Source: Panagrolaimus kolymaensis (Eukaryota; Nematoda; Chromadorea; Rhabditida; Panagrolaimidae). Taken from it: DNA of 64,000 nucleotides. A program made the translations under genes and the position numbers. The stretch spans positions 1,612,001 through 1,676,000 of the forward strand of contig JAJQJQ010000004.1 in NCBI GenBank assembly GCA_028622995.1. The letters are read 5' to 3'. Positions 24,105-39,267 of the stretch are shown one piece after another; the first letter of the stretch is position 1, and each line of letters begins with the position of its first letter. Under the pieces are notes generated by a model. It had not been told where the DNA came from and ran no database searches. It worked only from the letters and a program-made list of their open reading frames with translations.

Positions 24105-27100
24105 AACTAGGAGAACCGTGTTAAATTACAGGACTAAAAAATTACCATAAATTTATTTTAAAGGCTTCGCCAAATTTGATAATCGTTTCGCGATTAAGAG
24201 CTGATGCTAGCCCTTCGGGTTTGAGGTCCTTAAAGAACCATTGCTCTTGAAAGTTATTAATTTTTTAATTCACCCAAAATGGGTATTTGAGAACCGTCAA
24301 AAAATCCACCCAAATTGGATTAATGAGAACCGTCAAAAAATCCACCCGAAATGGGTATTTGAGAACCGTTAAAAAATCCACCCGAAATGGGTATTTGAGA
24401 ACCGTTAAAAAATTCACCCGAAATGGGTATTTGAGAACCGTTAAAAAATCCACCCGAAATGGGTATTTGAGAACCGTTAAAAAATTCACCCGAAATGGGT
24501 ATTTGAGAACCATTAAAAAATCCACACAAAATGGATAATGAGAAGCGCCAAAAAAATCCACCCGAAAATGGTTAAAAATAATTCCCCTTCATTCATTTAA
24601 TTAAATCCCTTCAATCACTAAAAAATTCTTAAAAATATGAAAATTTCTGGAAAAATTTGCATATTTAATTATCCAAATAATTTTAAAAAATTATTTAAAT
24701 AATATTCCCTTTCATTCAAATAATCAAAACCTATGATTTTCCATCAAAGCAAACATGAGAAACTCGAACTTTGAGCCTTCATACCATCGCTAAAAATTCC
24801 AGCCCATTGCGCCAATGCTACCAAAGAGAAAAAGTGATTGAAAAAATTTGGAGAAAATTTACATATTCAAACCCAAATGAACTCATTTCCGTCAAGTTGT
24901 ATTATGTTGAATTTATAAAAATCAAATACTACATGAAATTTGCTACAGGAATATTTTCCGGACTTTTGAGTTTGATAAATACACCTAATTGACGATTTGA
25001 GCAAACTAAGTTTGAAATGATAAAAAAAACGTGAAAAAATGGCTAAGTCCCGGTTTTACAAACCTTTACGAAAACTTTTTGAATTAGCATATCTTTAAAT
25101 GTGATAAAAAGACTAATTTTCCCATAATCTCCATATGAAACTACCCCAGAATCTATAAATAGAAAAATCAAACAATCGGCCGGGTTTTTCAAACTGCTAA
25201 CTACCCATACCTTTTTTACATATATATAACTAGGAGAACCGTGTTAAATTACAGGACTAAAAAATTACCATAAATTTATTTTAAAGGCTTCGCCAAATTT
25301 GATAATCGTTTCGCGATTAAGAGCTGATGCTAGCCCTTCGGGTTTGAGGTCCTTAAAGAACCATTGCTCTTGAAAGTTATTAATTTTTTAATTCACCCAA
25401 AATGGGTATTTGAGAACCGTCAAAAAATCCACCCAAATTGGATTAATGAGAACCGTCAAAAAATCCACCCGAAATGGGTATTTGAGAACCGTTAAAAAAT
25501 CCACCCGAAATGGGTATTTGAGAACCGTTAAAAAATTCACCCGAAATGGGTATTTGAGAACCGTTAAAAAATCCACCCGAAATGGGTATTTGAGAACCGT
25601 TAAAAAATTCACCCGAAATGGGTATTTGAGAACCATTAAAAAATCCACACAAAATGGATAATGAGAAGCGCCAAAAAAATCCACCCGAAAATGGTTAAAA
25701 ATAATTCCCCTTCATTCATTTAATTAAATCCCTTCAATCACTAAAAAATTCTTAAAAATATGAAAATTTCTGGAAAAATTTGCATATTTAATTATCCAAA
25801 TAATTTTAAAAAATTATTTAAATAATATTCCCTTTCATTCAAATAATCAAAACCTATGATTTTCCATCAAAGCAAACATGAGAAACTCGAACTTTGAGCC
25901 TTCATACCATCGCTAAAAATTCCAGCCCATTGCGCCAATGCTACCAAAGAGAAAAAGTGATTGAAAAAATTTGGAGAAAATTTACATATTCAAACCCAAA
26001 TGAACTCATTTCCGTCAAGTTGTATTATGTTGAATTTATAAAAATCAAATACTACATGAAATTTGCTACAGGAATATTTTCCGGACTTTTGAGTTTGATA
26101 AATACACCTAATTGACGATTTGAGCAAACTAAGTTTGAAATGATAAAAAAAACGTGAAAAAATGGCTAAGTCCCGGTTTTACAAACCTTTACGAAAACTT
26201 TTTGAATTAGCATATCTTTAAATGTGATAAAAAGACTAATTTTCCCATAATCTCCATATGAAACTACCCCAGAATCTATAAATAGAAAAATCAAACAATC
26301 GGCCGGGTTTTTCAAACTGCTAACTACCCATACCTTTTTTACATATATATAACTAGGAGAACCGTGTTAAATTACAGGACTAAAAAATTACCATAAATTT
26401 ATTTTAAAGGCTTCGCCAAATTTGATAATCGTTTCGCGATTAAGAGCTGATGCTAGCCCTTCGGGTTTGAGGTCCTTAAAGAACCATTGCTCTTGAAAGT
26501 TATTAATTTTTTAATTCACCCAAAATGGGTATTTGAGAACCGTCAAAAAATCCACCCAAATTGGATTAATGAGAACCGTCAAAAAATCCACCCGAAATGG
26601 GTATTTGAGAACCGTTAAAAAATCCACCCGAAATGGGTATTTGAGAACCGTTAAAAAATTCACCCGAAATGGGTATTTGAGAACCGTTAAAAAATCCACC
26701 CGAAATGGGTATTTGAGAACCGTTAAAAAATTCACCCGAAATGGGTATTTGAGAACCATTAAAAAATCCACACAAAATGGATAATGAGAAGCGCCAAAAA
26801 AATCCACCCGAAAATGGTTAAAAATAATTCCCCTTCATTCATTTAATTAAATCCCTTCAATCACTAAAAAATTCTTAAAAATATGAAAATTTCTGGAAAA
26901 ATTTGCATATTTAATTATCCAAATAATTTTAAAAAATTATTTAAATAATATTCCCTTTCATTCAAATAATCAAAACCTATGATTTTCCATCAAAGCAAAC
27001 ATGAGAAACTCGAACTTTGAGCCTTCATACCATCGCTAAAAATTCCAGCCCATTGCGCCAATGCTACCAAAGAGAAAAAGTGATTGAAAAAATTTGGAGA

Positions 27101-27473
27101 AAATTTACATATTCAAACCCAAATGAACTCATTTCCGTCAAGTTGTATTATGTTGAATTTATAAAAATCAAATACTACATGAAATTTGCTACAGGAATAT
27201 TTTCCGGACTTTTGAGTTTGATAAATACACCTAATTGACGATTTGAGCAAACTAAGTTTGAAATGATAAAAAAAACGTGAAAAAATGGCTAAGTCCCGGT
27301 TTTACAAACCTTTACGAAAACTTTTTGAATTAGCATATCTTTAAATGTGATAAAAAGACTAATTTTCCCATAATCTCCATATGAAACTACCCCAGAATCT
27401 ATAAATAGAAAAATCAAACAATCGGCCGGGTTTTTCAAACTGCTAACTACCCATACCTTTTTTACATATATAT
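24105..27473. repeat. Three consecutive type A monomers
   Basis: Copies at 24105-25227, 25228-26350 and 26351-27473, each 1123 bp, with a fourth A copy following. This is a head-to-tail expansion of type A alone and looks very recent. Confidence 0.95.
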
Positions 27474-30400
27474 AACTAGGAGAACCGTGTTAAATTACAG
27501 GACTAAAAAATTACCATAAATTTATTTTAAAGGCTTCGCCAAATTTGATAATCGTTTCGCGATTAAGAGCTGATGCTAGCCCTTCGGGTTTGAGGTCCTT
27601 AAAGAACCATTGCTCTTGAAAGTTATTAATTTTTTAATTCACCCAAAATGGGTATTTGAGAACCGTCAAAAAATCCACCCAAATTGGATTAATGAGAACC
27701 GTCAAAAAATCCACCCGAAATGGGTATTTGAGAACCGTTAAAAAATCCACCCGAAATGGGTATTTGAGAACCGTTAAAAAATTCACCCGAAATGGGTATT
27801 TGAGAACCGTTAAAAAATCCACCCGAAATGGGTATTTGAGAACCGTTAAAAAATTCACCCGAAATGGGTATTTGAGAACCATTAAAAAATCCACACAAAA
27901 TGGATAATGAGAAGCGCCAAAAAAATCCACCCGAAAATGGTTAAAAATAATTCCCCTTCATTCATTTAATTAAATCCCTTCAATCACTAAAAAATTCTTA
28001 AAAATATGAAAATTTCTGGAAAAATTTGCATATTTAATTATCCAAATAATTTTAAAAAATTATTTAAATAATATTCCCTTTCATTCAAATAATCAAAACC
28101 TATGATTTTCCATCAAAGCAAACATGAGAAACTCGAACTTTGAGCCTTCATACCATCGCTAAAAATTCCAGCCCATTGCGCCAATGCTACCAAAGAGAAA
28201 AAGTGATTGAAAAAATTTGGAGAAAATTTACATATTCAAACCCAAATGAACTCATTTCCGTCAAGTTGTATTATGTTGAATTTATAAAAATCAAATACTA
28301 CATGAAATTTGCTACAGGAATATTTTCCGGACTTTTGAGTTTGATAAATACACCTAATTGACGATTTGAGCAAACTAAGTTTGAAATGATAAAAAAAACG
28401 TGAAAAAATGGCTAAGTCCCGGTTTTACAAACCTTTACGAAAACTTTTTGAATTAGCATATCTTTAAATGTGATAAAAAGACTAATTTTCCCATAATCTC
28501 CATATGAAACTACCCCAGAATCTATAAATAGAAAAATCAAACAATCGGCCGGGTTTTTCAAACTGCTAACTACCCATACCTTTTTTACATATATATAACT
28601 AGGAGAACCGTTTAGGTTACAGAACTAAAAAAATAGAGAACCGTGTTAAAAAGTAGAACCGTTTTAAAGGGCTTCACCAAATTTGATAATCACCTTGGAC
28701 GACTAAGAGCTGATGCTAGCCCTTCGGGTTTGAGGTCCTTAAAGAACCATTGCGCTTGAAAAGCCTTTGATTTCCTAATTCACCAAAATTGGATTAATGA
28801 GAACCGTTAAAAAATCCACCCAAATTGGTATTAGAGAACCGTTAAAAAATCCACCCAAATTGGTATTAGAGAACCGTTAAAAAATCCACCCAAAATGGGT
28901 ATTAGAGAACCGTCAAAAAATCCACCCGAAATAGGTATTGGAGAACCGTCAAAAAATCCACCCAAATTGGATTAATGAGAACCGTCAAAAAAATCCACCC
29001 GATATCTGTACAAAATAATTAATCCATAAATTCAAAGTTAAATTACCTAAGTCTCTAAAAAATTCTAAAATATATGGAAATTTCTTGAAAAATTTGCATA
29101 TTTGTTATGTCCAATAATTTTAAAAAATTATTTAAATATTATTAGCCTCTATAAATATAATTAAAACTTATGAAGTTTCATCAAAAAAACCGCCAAAAAC
29201 TCGAACTTTTCACTTCCATAGCCTCGCTTAAAGTTCCAACCCATTGCGCCAAAGCAACAAAAGAGAAAAAGTGATTGAAAAAATTTGGAGAAAATTTACA
29301 TATTCAAACCCAAATGAACTCATTTCCGTCAAGTTGTATTATGTTGAATTTATAAAAATCAAATACTACATGAAATTTGCTACAGGAATATTTTCCGGAC
29401 TTTTGAGTTTGATAAATACACCTAATTGACGATTTGAGCAAACTAAGTTTGAAATGATAAAAAAAACGTGAAAAAATGGCTAAGTCCCGGTTTTACAAAC
29501 CTTTACGAAAACTTTTTGAATTAGCATATCTTTACTTATGATAAAAAGACTAATTTTCCCGTAATCTCCATATGAAACTACCCCAGAATCTATAAATAGA
29601 AAAATCAAACAATCGGCCGGGTTTTTCAAACTGCTAACTACCCATACCTTTTTTACATATATATAACTAGGAGAACCGTTTAGGTTACAGAACTAAAAAA
29701 ATAGAGAACCGTATTAAAAAGTAGAACCGTTTTAAAGGGCTTCACCAAAGTTGATAATCACCTTGGACGACTAAGAGCTGATGCTAGCCCTTCGGGTTTG
29801 AGGTCCTTAAAGAACCATTGCGCTTGAAAAGCCTTTGATTTCCTAATTCACCAAAAAATTGGATTAATGAGAACCGTTAAAAAATCCACCCAAATTGGTA
29901 TTAGAGAACCGTTAAAAAATCCACCCAAATTGGATTAATGAGAACCGTTAAAAAATCCACCCAAAATGGGTATTAGAGAACCGTCAAAAAAATCCACCCG
30001 ATATCTGTACAAAATAATTAATCCATAAATTCAAAGTTAAATCACTTCAATCACTAAAAATTTCTTAATTTATAAAAATTTCTCGAAAAATTTGCATATT
30101 TATTATGTCCAATAATTATAAAAAATTATTAAAAAATTATTCCCTTAATACATATAAATAAAACCTATGAAGTTCCATCAAAAAAACCATCAAAAACTCG
30201 AACTTTTCAATTCCTTTGCCTCAAAAAAATTTTCATCCCACTGCGCCAAATCAACAAAAGAGAAAAAGTGATTGAAAAAATTTGGAGAAAATTTACATAT
30301 TCAAACCCAAATGAACTCATTTCCGTCAAGTTGTATTATGTTGAATTTATAAAAATCAAATACTACATGAAATTTGCTACAGGAATATTTTCCGGACTTT

Positions 30401-33400
30401 TGAGTTTGATAAATACACCTAATTGACGATTTGAGCAAACTAAGTTTGAAATGATAAAAAAAACGTGAAAAAATGGCTAAGTCCCGGTTTTACAAACCTT
30501 TACGAAAACTTTTTGAATTAGCATATCTTTACTTATGATAAAAAGACTAATTTTCCCGTAATCTCCATATGAAACTACCCCAGAATCTATAAATAGAAAA
30601 ATCAAACAATCGGCCGGGTTTTTCAAACTGCTAACTACCCATACCTTTTTTACATATATATAAACTAGGAGAACCGTGTTAAATTACAGGACTAAAAAAT
30701 TACCATAAATTTATTTTAAAGGCTTCGCCAAATTTGATAATCGTTTCGCGATTAAGAGCTGATGCTAGCCCTTCGGGTTTGAGGTCCTTAAAGAACCATT
30801 GCTCTTGAAAGTTATTAATTTTTTAATTCACCCAAAATGGGTATTTGAGAACCGTCAAAAAATCCACCCAAATTGGATTAATGAGAACCGTCAAAAAATC
30901 CACCCGAAATGGGTATTTGAGAACCGTTAAAAAATCCACCCGAAATGGGTATTTGAGAACCGTTAAAAAATTCACCCGAAATGGGTATTTGAGAACCGTT
31001 AAAAAATCCACCCGAAATGGGTATTTGAGAACCGTTAAAAAATTCACCCGAAATGGGTATTTGAGAACCATTAAAAAATCCACACAAAATGGATAATGAG
31101 AAGCGCCAAAAAAATCCACCCGAAAATGGTTAAAAATAATTCCCCTTCATTCATTTAATTAAATCCCTTCAATCACTAAAAAATTCTTAAAAATATGAAA
31201 ATTTCTGGAAAAATTTGCATATTTAATTATCCAAATAATTTTAAAAAATTATTTAAATAATATTCCCTTTCATTCAAATAATCAAAACCTATGATTTTCC
31301 ATCAAAGCAAACATGAGAAACTCGAACTTTGAGCCTTCATACCATCGCTAAAAATTCCAGCCCATTGCGCCAATGCTACCAAAGAGAAAAAGTGATTGAA
31401 AAAATTTGGAGAAAATTTACATATTCAAACCCAAATGAACTCATTTCCGTCAAGTTGTATTATGTTGAATTTATAAAAATCAAATACTACATGAAATTTG
31501 CTACAGGAATATTTTCCGGACTTTTGAGTTTGATAAATACACCTAATTGACGATTTGAGCAAACTAAGTTTGAAATGATAAAAAAAACGTGAAAAAATGG
31601 CTAAGTCCCGGTTTTACAAACCTTTACGAAAACTTTTTGAATTAGCATATCTTTAAATGTGATAAAAAGACTAATTTTCCCATAATCTCCATATGAAACT
31701 ACCCCAGAATCTATAAATAGAAAAATCAAACAATCGGCCGGGTTTTTCAAACTGCTAACTACCCATACCTTTTTTACATATATATAACTAGGAGAACCGT
31801 TTAGGTTACAGAACTAAAAAAATAGAGAACCGTGTTAAAAAGTAGAACCGTTTTAAAGGGCTTCACCAAATTTGATAATCACCTTGGACGACTAAGAGCT
31901 GATGCTAGCCCTTCGGGTTTGAGGTCCTTAAAGAACCATTGCGCTTGAAAAGCCTTTGATTTCCTAATTCACCAAAATTGGATTAATGAGAACCGTTAAA
32001 AAATCCACCCAAATTGGTATTAGAGAACCGTTAAAAAATCCACCCAAATTGGTATTAGAGAACCGTTAAAAAATCCACCCAAAATGGGTATTAGAGAACC
32101 GTCAAAAAATCCACCCGAAATAGGTATTGGAGAACCGTCAAAAAATCCACCCAAATTGGATTAATGAGAACCGTCAAAAAAATCCACCCGATATCTGTAC
32201 AAAATAATTAATCCATAAATTCAAAGTTAAATTACCTAAGTCTCTAAAAAATTCTAAAATATATGGAAATTTCTTGAAAAATTTGCATATTTGTTATGTC
32301 CAATAATTTTAAAAAATTATTTAAATATTATTAGCCTCTATAAATATAATTAAAACTTATGAAGTTTCATCAAAAAAACCGCCAAAAACTCGAACTTTTC
32401 ACTTCCATAGCCTCGCTTAAAGTTCCAACCCATTGCGCCAAAGCAACAAAAGAGAAAAAGTGATTGAAAAAATTTGGAGAAAATTTACATATTCAAACCC
32501 AAATGAACTCATTTCCGTCAAGTTGTATTATGTTGAATTTATAAAAATCAAATACTACATGAAATTTGCTACAGGAATATTTTCCGGACTTTTGAGTTTG
32601 ATAAATACACCTAATTGACGATTTGAGCAAACTAAGTTTGAAATGATAAAAAAAACGTGAAAAAATGGCTAAGTCCCGGTTTTACAAACCTTTACGAAAA
32701 CTTTTTGAATTAGCATATCTTTACTTATGATAAAAAGACTAATTTTCCCGTAATCTCCATATGAAACTACCCCAGAATCTATAAATAGAAAAATCAAACA
32801 ATCGGCCGGGTTTTTCAAACTGCTAACTACCCATACCTTTTTTACATATATATAACTAGGAGAACCGTTTAGGTTACAGAACTAAAAAAATAGAGAACCG
32901 TATTAAAAAGTAGAACCGTTTTAAAGGGCTTCACCAAAGTTGATAATCACCTTGGACGACTAAGAGCTGATGCTAGCCCTTCGGGTTTGAGGTCCTTAAA
33001 GAACCATTGCGCTTGAAAAGCCTTTGATTTCCTAATTCACCAAAAAATTGGATTAATGAGAACCGTTAAAAAATCCACCCAAATTGGTATTAGAGAACCG
33101 TTAAAAAATCCACCCAAATTGGATTAATGAGAACCGTTAAAAAATCCACCCAAAATGGGTATTAGAGAACCGTCAAAAAAATCCACCCGATATCTGTACA
33201 AAATAATTAATCCATAAATTCAAAGTTAAATCACTTCAATCACTAAAAATTTCTTAATTTATAAAAATTTCTCGAAAAATTTGCATATTTATTATGTCCA
33301 ATAATTATAAAAAATTATTAAAAAATTATTCCCTTAATACATATAAATAAAACCTATGAAGTTCCATCAAAAAAACCATCAAAAACTCGAACTTTTCAAT

Positions 33401-36400
33401 TCCTTTGCCTCAAAAAAATTTTCATCCCACTGCGCCAAATCAACAAAAGAGAAAAAGTGATTGAAAAAATTTGGAGAAAATTTACATATTCAAACCCAAA
33501 TGAACTCATTTCCGTCAAGTTGTATTATGTTGAATTTATAAAAATCAAATACTACATGAAATTTGCTACAGGAATATTTTCCGGACTTTTGAGTTTGATA
33601 AATACACCTAATTGACGATTTGAGCAAACTAAGTTTGAAATGATAAAAAAAACGTGAAAAAATGGCTAAGTCCCGGTTTTACAAACCTTTACGAAAACTT
33701 TTTGAATTAGCATATCTTTACTTATGATAAAAAGACTAATTTTCCCGTAATCTCCATATGAAACTACCCCAGAATCTATAAATAGAAAAATCAAACAATC
33801 GGCCGGGTTTTTCAAACTGCTAACTACCCATACCTTTTTTACATATATATAAACTAGGAGAACCGTGTTAAATTACAGGACTAAAAAATTACCATAAATT
33901 TATTTTAAAGGCTTCGCCAAATTTGATAATCGTTTCGCGATTAAGAGCTGATGCTAGCCCTTCGGGTTTGAGGTCCTTAAAGAACCATTGCTCTTGAAAG
34001 TTATTAATTTTTTAATTCACCCAAAATGGGTATTTGAGAACCGTCAAAAAATCCACCCAAATTGGATTAATGAGAACCGTCAAAAAATCCACCCGAAATG
34101 GGTATTTGAGAACCGTTAAAAAATCCACCCGAAATGGGTATTTGAGAACCGTTAAAAAATTCACCCGAAATGGGTATTTGAGAACCGTTAAAAAATCCAC
34201 CCGAAATGGGTATTTGAGAACCGTTAAAAAATTCACCCGAAATGGGTATTTGAGAACCATTAAAAAATCCACACAAAATGGATAATGAGAAGCGCCAAAA
34301 AAATCCACCCGAAAATGGTTAAAAATAATTCCCCTTCATTCATTTAATTAAATCCCTTCAATCACTAAAAAATTCTTAAAAATATGAAAATTTCTGGAAA
34401 AATTTGCATATTTAATTATCCAAATAATTTTAAAAAATTATTTAAATAATATTCCCTTTCATTCAAATAATCAAAACCTATGATTTTCCATCAAAGCAAA
34501 CATGAGAAACTCGAACTTTGAGCCTTCATACCATCGCTAAAAATTCCAGCCCATTGCGCCAATGCTACCAAAGAGAAAAAGTGATTGAAAAAATTTGGAG
34601 AAAATTTACATATTCAAACCCAAATGAACTCATTTCCGTCAAGTTGTATTATGTTGAATTTATAAAAATCAAATACTACATGAAATTTGCTACAGGAATA
34701 TTTTCCGGACTTTTGAGTTTGATAAATACACCTAATTGACGATTTGAGCAAACTAAGTTTGAAATGATAAAAAAAACGTGAAAAAATGGCTAAGTCCCGG
34801 TTTTACAAACCTTTACGAAAACTTTTTGAATTAGCATATCTTTAAATGTGATAAAAAGACTAATTTTCCCATAATCTCCATATGAAACTACCCCAGAATC
34901 TATAAATAGAAAAATCAAACAATCGGCCGGGTTTTTCAAACTGCTAACTACCCATACCTTTTTTACATATATATAACTAGGAGAACCGTTTAGGTTACAG
35001 AACTAAAAAAATAGAGAACCGTGTTAAAAAGTAGAACCGTTTTAAAGGGCTTCACCAAATTTGATAATCACCTTGGACGACTAAGAGCTGATGCTAGCCC
35101 TTCGGGTTTGAGGTCCTTAAAGAACCATTGCGCTTGAAAAGCCTTTGATTTCCTAATTCACCAAAATTGGATTAATGAGAACCGTTAAAAAATCCACCCA
35201 AATTGGTATTAGAGAACCGTTAAAAAATCCACCCAAATTGGTATTAGAGAACCGTTAAAAAATCCACCCAAAATGGGTATTAGAGAACCGTCAAAAAATC
35301 CACCCGAAATAGGTATTGGAGAACCGTCAAAAAATCCACCCAAATTGGATTAATGAGAACCGTCAAAAAAATCCACCCGATATCTGTACAAAATAATTAA
35401 TCCATAAATTCAAAGTTAAATTACCTAAGTCTCTAAAAAATTCTAAAATATATGGAAATTTCTTGAAAAATTTGCATATTTGTTATGTCCAATAATTTTA
35501 AAAAATTATTTAAATATTATTAGCCTCTATAAATATAATTAAAACTTATGAAGTTTCATCAAAAAAACCGCCAAAAACTCGAACTTTTCACTTCCATAGC
35601 CTCGCTTAAAGTTCCAACCCATTGCGCCAAAGCAACAAAAGAGAAAAAGTGATTGAAAAAATTTGGAGAAAATTTACATATTCAAACCCAAATGAACTCA
35701 TTTCCGTCAAGTTGTATTATGTTGAATTTATAAAAATCAAATACTACATGAAATTTGCTACAGGAATATTTTCCGGACTTTTGAGTTTGATAAATACACC
35801 TAATTGACGATTTGAGCAAACTAAGTTTGAAATGATAAAAAAAACGTGAAAAAATGGCTAAGTCCCGGTTTTACAAACCTTTACGAAAACTTTTTGAATT
35901 AGCATATCTTTACTTATGATAAAAAGACTAATTTTCCCGTAATCTCCATATGAAACTACCCCAGAATCTATAAATAGAAAAATCAAACAATCGGCCGGGT
36001 TTTTCAAACTGCTAACTACCCATACCTTTTTTACATATATATAACTAGGAGAACCGTTTAGGTTACAGAACTAAAAAAATAGAGAACCGTATTAAAGGGC
36101 TTCACCAAAGTTGATAATCACCTTGGACGACTAAGAGCTGATGCTAGCCCTTCGGGTTTGAGGTCCTTAAAGAACCATTGCGCTTGAAAAGCCTTTGATT
36201 TCCTAATTCACCAAAAAATTGGATTAATGAGAACCGTTAAAAAATCCACCCAAATTGGTATTAGAGAACCGTTAAAAAATCCACCCAAATTGGATTAATG
36301 AGAACCGTTAAAAAATCCACCCAAAATGGGTATTAGAGAACCGTCAAAAAAATCCACCCGATATCTGTACAAAATAATTAATCCATAAATTCAAAGTTAA

Positions 36401-37021
36401 ATCACTTCAATCACTAAAAATTTCTTAATTTATAAAAATTTCTCGAAAAATTTGCATATTTATTATGTCCAATAATTATAAAAAATTATTAAAAAATTAT
36501 TCCCTTAATACATATAAATAAAACCTATGAAGTTCCATCAAAAAAACCATCAAAAACTCGAACTTTTCAATTCCTTTGCCTCAAAAAAATTTTCATCCCA
36601 CTGCGCCAAATCAACAAAAGAGAAAAAGTGATTGAAAAAATTTGGAGAAAATTTACATATTCAAACCCAAATGAACTCATTTCCGTCAAGTTGTATTATG
36701 TTGAATTTATAAAAATCAAATACTACATGAAATTTGCTACAGGAATATTTTCCGGACTTTTGAGTTTGATAAATACACCTAATTGACGATTTGAGCAAAC
36801 TAAGTTTGAAATGATAAAAAAAACGTGAAAAAATGGCTAAGTCCCGGTTTTACAAACCTTTACGAAAACTTTTTGAATTAGCATATCTTTACTTATGATA
36901 AAAAGACTAATTTTCCCGTAATCTCCATATGAAACTACCCCAGAATCTATAAATAGAAAAATCAAACAATCGGCCGGGTTTTTCAAACTGCTAACTACCC
37001 ATACCTTTTTTACATATATAT
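27474..37021. repeat. Higher-order A-B-C unit, three tandem copies
   Basis: Copies are 27474-30662 (3189 bp), 30663-33851 (3189 bp) and 33852-37021 (3170 bp). Inside each, A is 1123 bp, B 1068 bp and C 998 bp (979 in the last, which lacks AAAGTAGAACCGTTTT between head elements). Within-unit differences between A, B and C heads are far greater than differences between copies of the unit, which defines a higher-order repeat. Confidence 0.95.
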
Positions 37022-39265
37022 AACTAGGAGAACCGTTTAGGTTACAGAACTAAAAAAAATAGAGAACCGTATTAAAGGGCTTCACCAAATTTGATAATCA
37101 CCTTGGACGACTAAGAGCTGATGCTAGCCCTTCGGGTTTGAGGTCCTTAAAGAATCATTGCGCTTGAAAAGCCTTTGATTTCCTAATTCACCAAAATTGG
37201 ATTAATGAGAACCGTTAAAAAATCCACCCAAATTGGTATTAGAACCGTTAAAAAATCCACCCAAATTGGTATTAGAGAACCGTTAAAAAATCCACCCAAA
37301 ATGGGTATTAGAGAACCGTCAAAAAATCCACCCAAATTGGATTAATGAGAACAGTCAAAAAATCCACCCAAATTGGATTAATGAGAACCGTCAAAAAATC
37401 CACCCGAAATAGGTATTGGAGAACCGTCAAAAAATCCACCCAAATTGGATTAATGAGAACCGTCAAAAAAATCCACCCGATATCTGTACAAAATAATTAA
37501 TCCATAAATTCAAAGTTTAATTACCTAAGTCTCTAAAAAATTCTAAAATATATGGAAATTTCTTGAAAAATTTGCATATTTGTTATGTCAAATAATTTTA
37601 AAAAATTATTTAAATATTATTAGCCTCTATAAATATAATTAAAACCTATGAAGTTTCATCAAAAAAACCGCCAAAAACTCGAACTTTTCACTTCCATAGC
37701 CTCACTTAAAGTTCCACCCCATTGCGCCAAAGCAACAAAAGAGAAAAAGTGATTGAAAAAATTTGGAGAAAATTTACATATTCAAACCCAAATGAACTCA
37801 TTTCCGTCAAGTTGTATTATGTTGAATTTATAAAAATCAAATACTACATGAAATTTGCTACAGGAATATTTTCCGGACTTTTGAGTTTGATAAATACACC
37901 TAATTGACGATTTGAGCAAACTAAGTTTGAAATGATAAAAAAAACGTGAAAAAATGGCTAAGTCCCGGTTTTACAAACCTTTACGAAAACTTTTTGAATT
38001 AGCATATCTTTACTTATGATAAAAAGACTAATTTTCCCGTAATCTCCATATGAAACTACCCCAGAATCTATAAATAGAAAAATCAAACAATCGGCCGGGT
38101 TTTTCAAACTGCTAACTACCCATACCTTTTTTACATATATATAACTAGGAGAACCGTTTAGGTTACAGAACTAAAAAAAATAGAGAACCGTATTAAAGGG
38201 CTTCACCAAATTTGATAATCACCTTGGACGACTAAGAGCTGATGCTAGCCCTTCGGGTTTGAGGTCCTTAAAGAATCATTGCGCTTGAAAAGCCTTTGAT
38301 TTCCTAATTCACCAAAATTGGATTAATGAGAACCGTTAAAAAATCCACCCAAATTGGTATTAGAACCGTTAAAAAATCCACCCAAATTGGTATTAGAGAA
38401 CCGTTAAAAAATCCACCCAAAATGGGTATTAGAGAACCGTCAAAAAATCCACCCAAATTGGATTAATGAGAACAGTCAAAAAATCCACCCAAATTGGATT
38501 AATGAGAACCGTCAAAAAATCCACCCGAAATAGGTATTGGAGAACCGTCAAAAAATCCACCCAAATTGGATTAATGAGAACCGTCAAAAAAATCCACCCG
38601 ATATCTGTACAAAATAATTAATCCATAAATTCAAAGTTTAATTACCTAAGTCTCTAAAAAATTCTAAAATATATGGAAATTTCTTGAAAAATTTGCATAT
38701 TTGTTATGTCAAATAATTTTAAAAAATTATTTAAATATTATTAGCCTCTATAAATATAATTAAAACCTATGAAGTTTCATCAAAAAAACCGCCAAAAACT
38801 CGAACTTTTCACTTCCATAGCCTCACTTAAAGTTCCACCCCATTGCGCCAAAGCAACAAAAGAGAAAAAGTGATTGAAAAAATTTGGAGAAAATTTACAT
38901 ATTCAAACCCAAATGAACTCATTTCCGTCAAGTTGTATTATGTTGAATTTATAAAAATCAAATACTACATGAAATTTGCTACAGGAATATTTTCCGGACT
39001 TTTGAGTTTGATAAATACACCTAATTGACGATTTGAGCAAACTAAGTTTGAAATGATAAAAAAAACGTGAAAAAATGGCTAAGTCCCGGTTTTACAAACC
39101 TTTACGAAAACTTTTTGAATTAGCATATCTTTACTTATGATAAAAAGACTAATTTTCCCGTAATCTCCATATGAAACTACCCCAGAATCTATAAATAGAA
39201 AAATCAAACAATCGGCCGGGTTTTTCAAACTGCTAACTACCCATACCTTTTTTACATATATATAA
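37022..39265. repeat. Two tandem B' monomers at the right end
   Basis: Copies of about 1121 bp at 37022-38142 and 38143-39265. They match B but have two additional 36-bp units, one carrying GAGAACAG instead of GAGAACCG, and share that mutation. The array then stops abruptly inside the usual TATATA end. Confidence 0.95.
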
Positions 39266-39267
39266 TC

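Larger units (their letters stand above)
19311..39265. repeat. Satellite array of ~1.1 kb monomers with higher-order structure
   Basis: Every clean monomer begins AACTAGGAGAACCGT and ends TTTTTTACATATATATA. Start points are 21060, 22183, 23232, 24105, 25228, 26351, 27474, 28597, 29665, 30663, 31786, 32854, 33852, 34975, 36043, 37022 and 38143; the last monomer ends at 39265. A divergent monomer occupies 19311-21059. Parts in order: a head with short hairpins, a block of 36-bp minisatellite units, an AT-rich spacer, a tRNA-like module (minus strand), and a ~405 bp core. By head sequence the order is edge, A, B, C, A, A, A, A, B, C, A, B, C, A, B, C, B', B'. Length differences come from the number of 36-bp units (72 bp separates 1049 from 1121) and from a 19-bp insertion. 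No transposase or reverse transcriptase frame is present. Open frames inside repeat with the monomers and are not credible genes. Confidence 0.95.
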
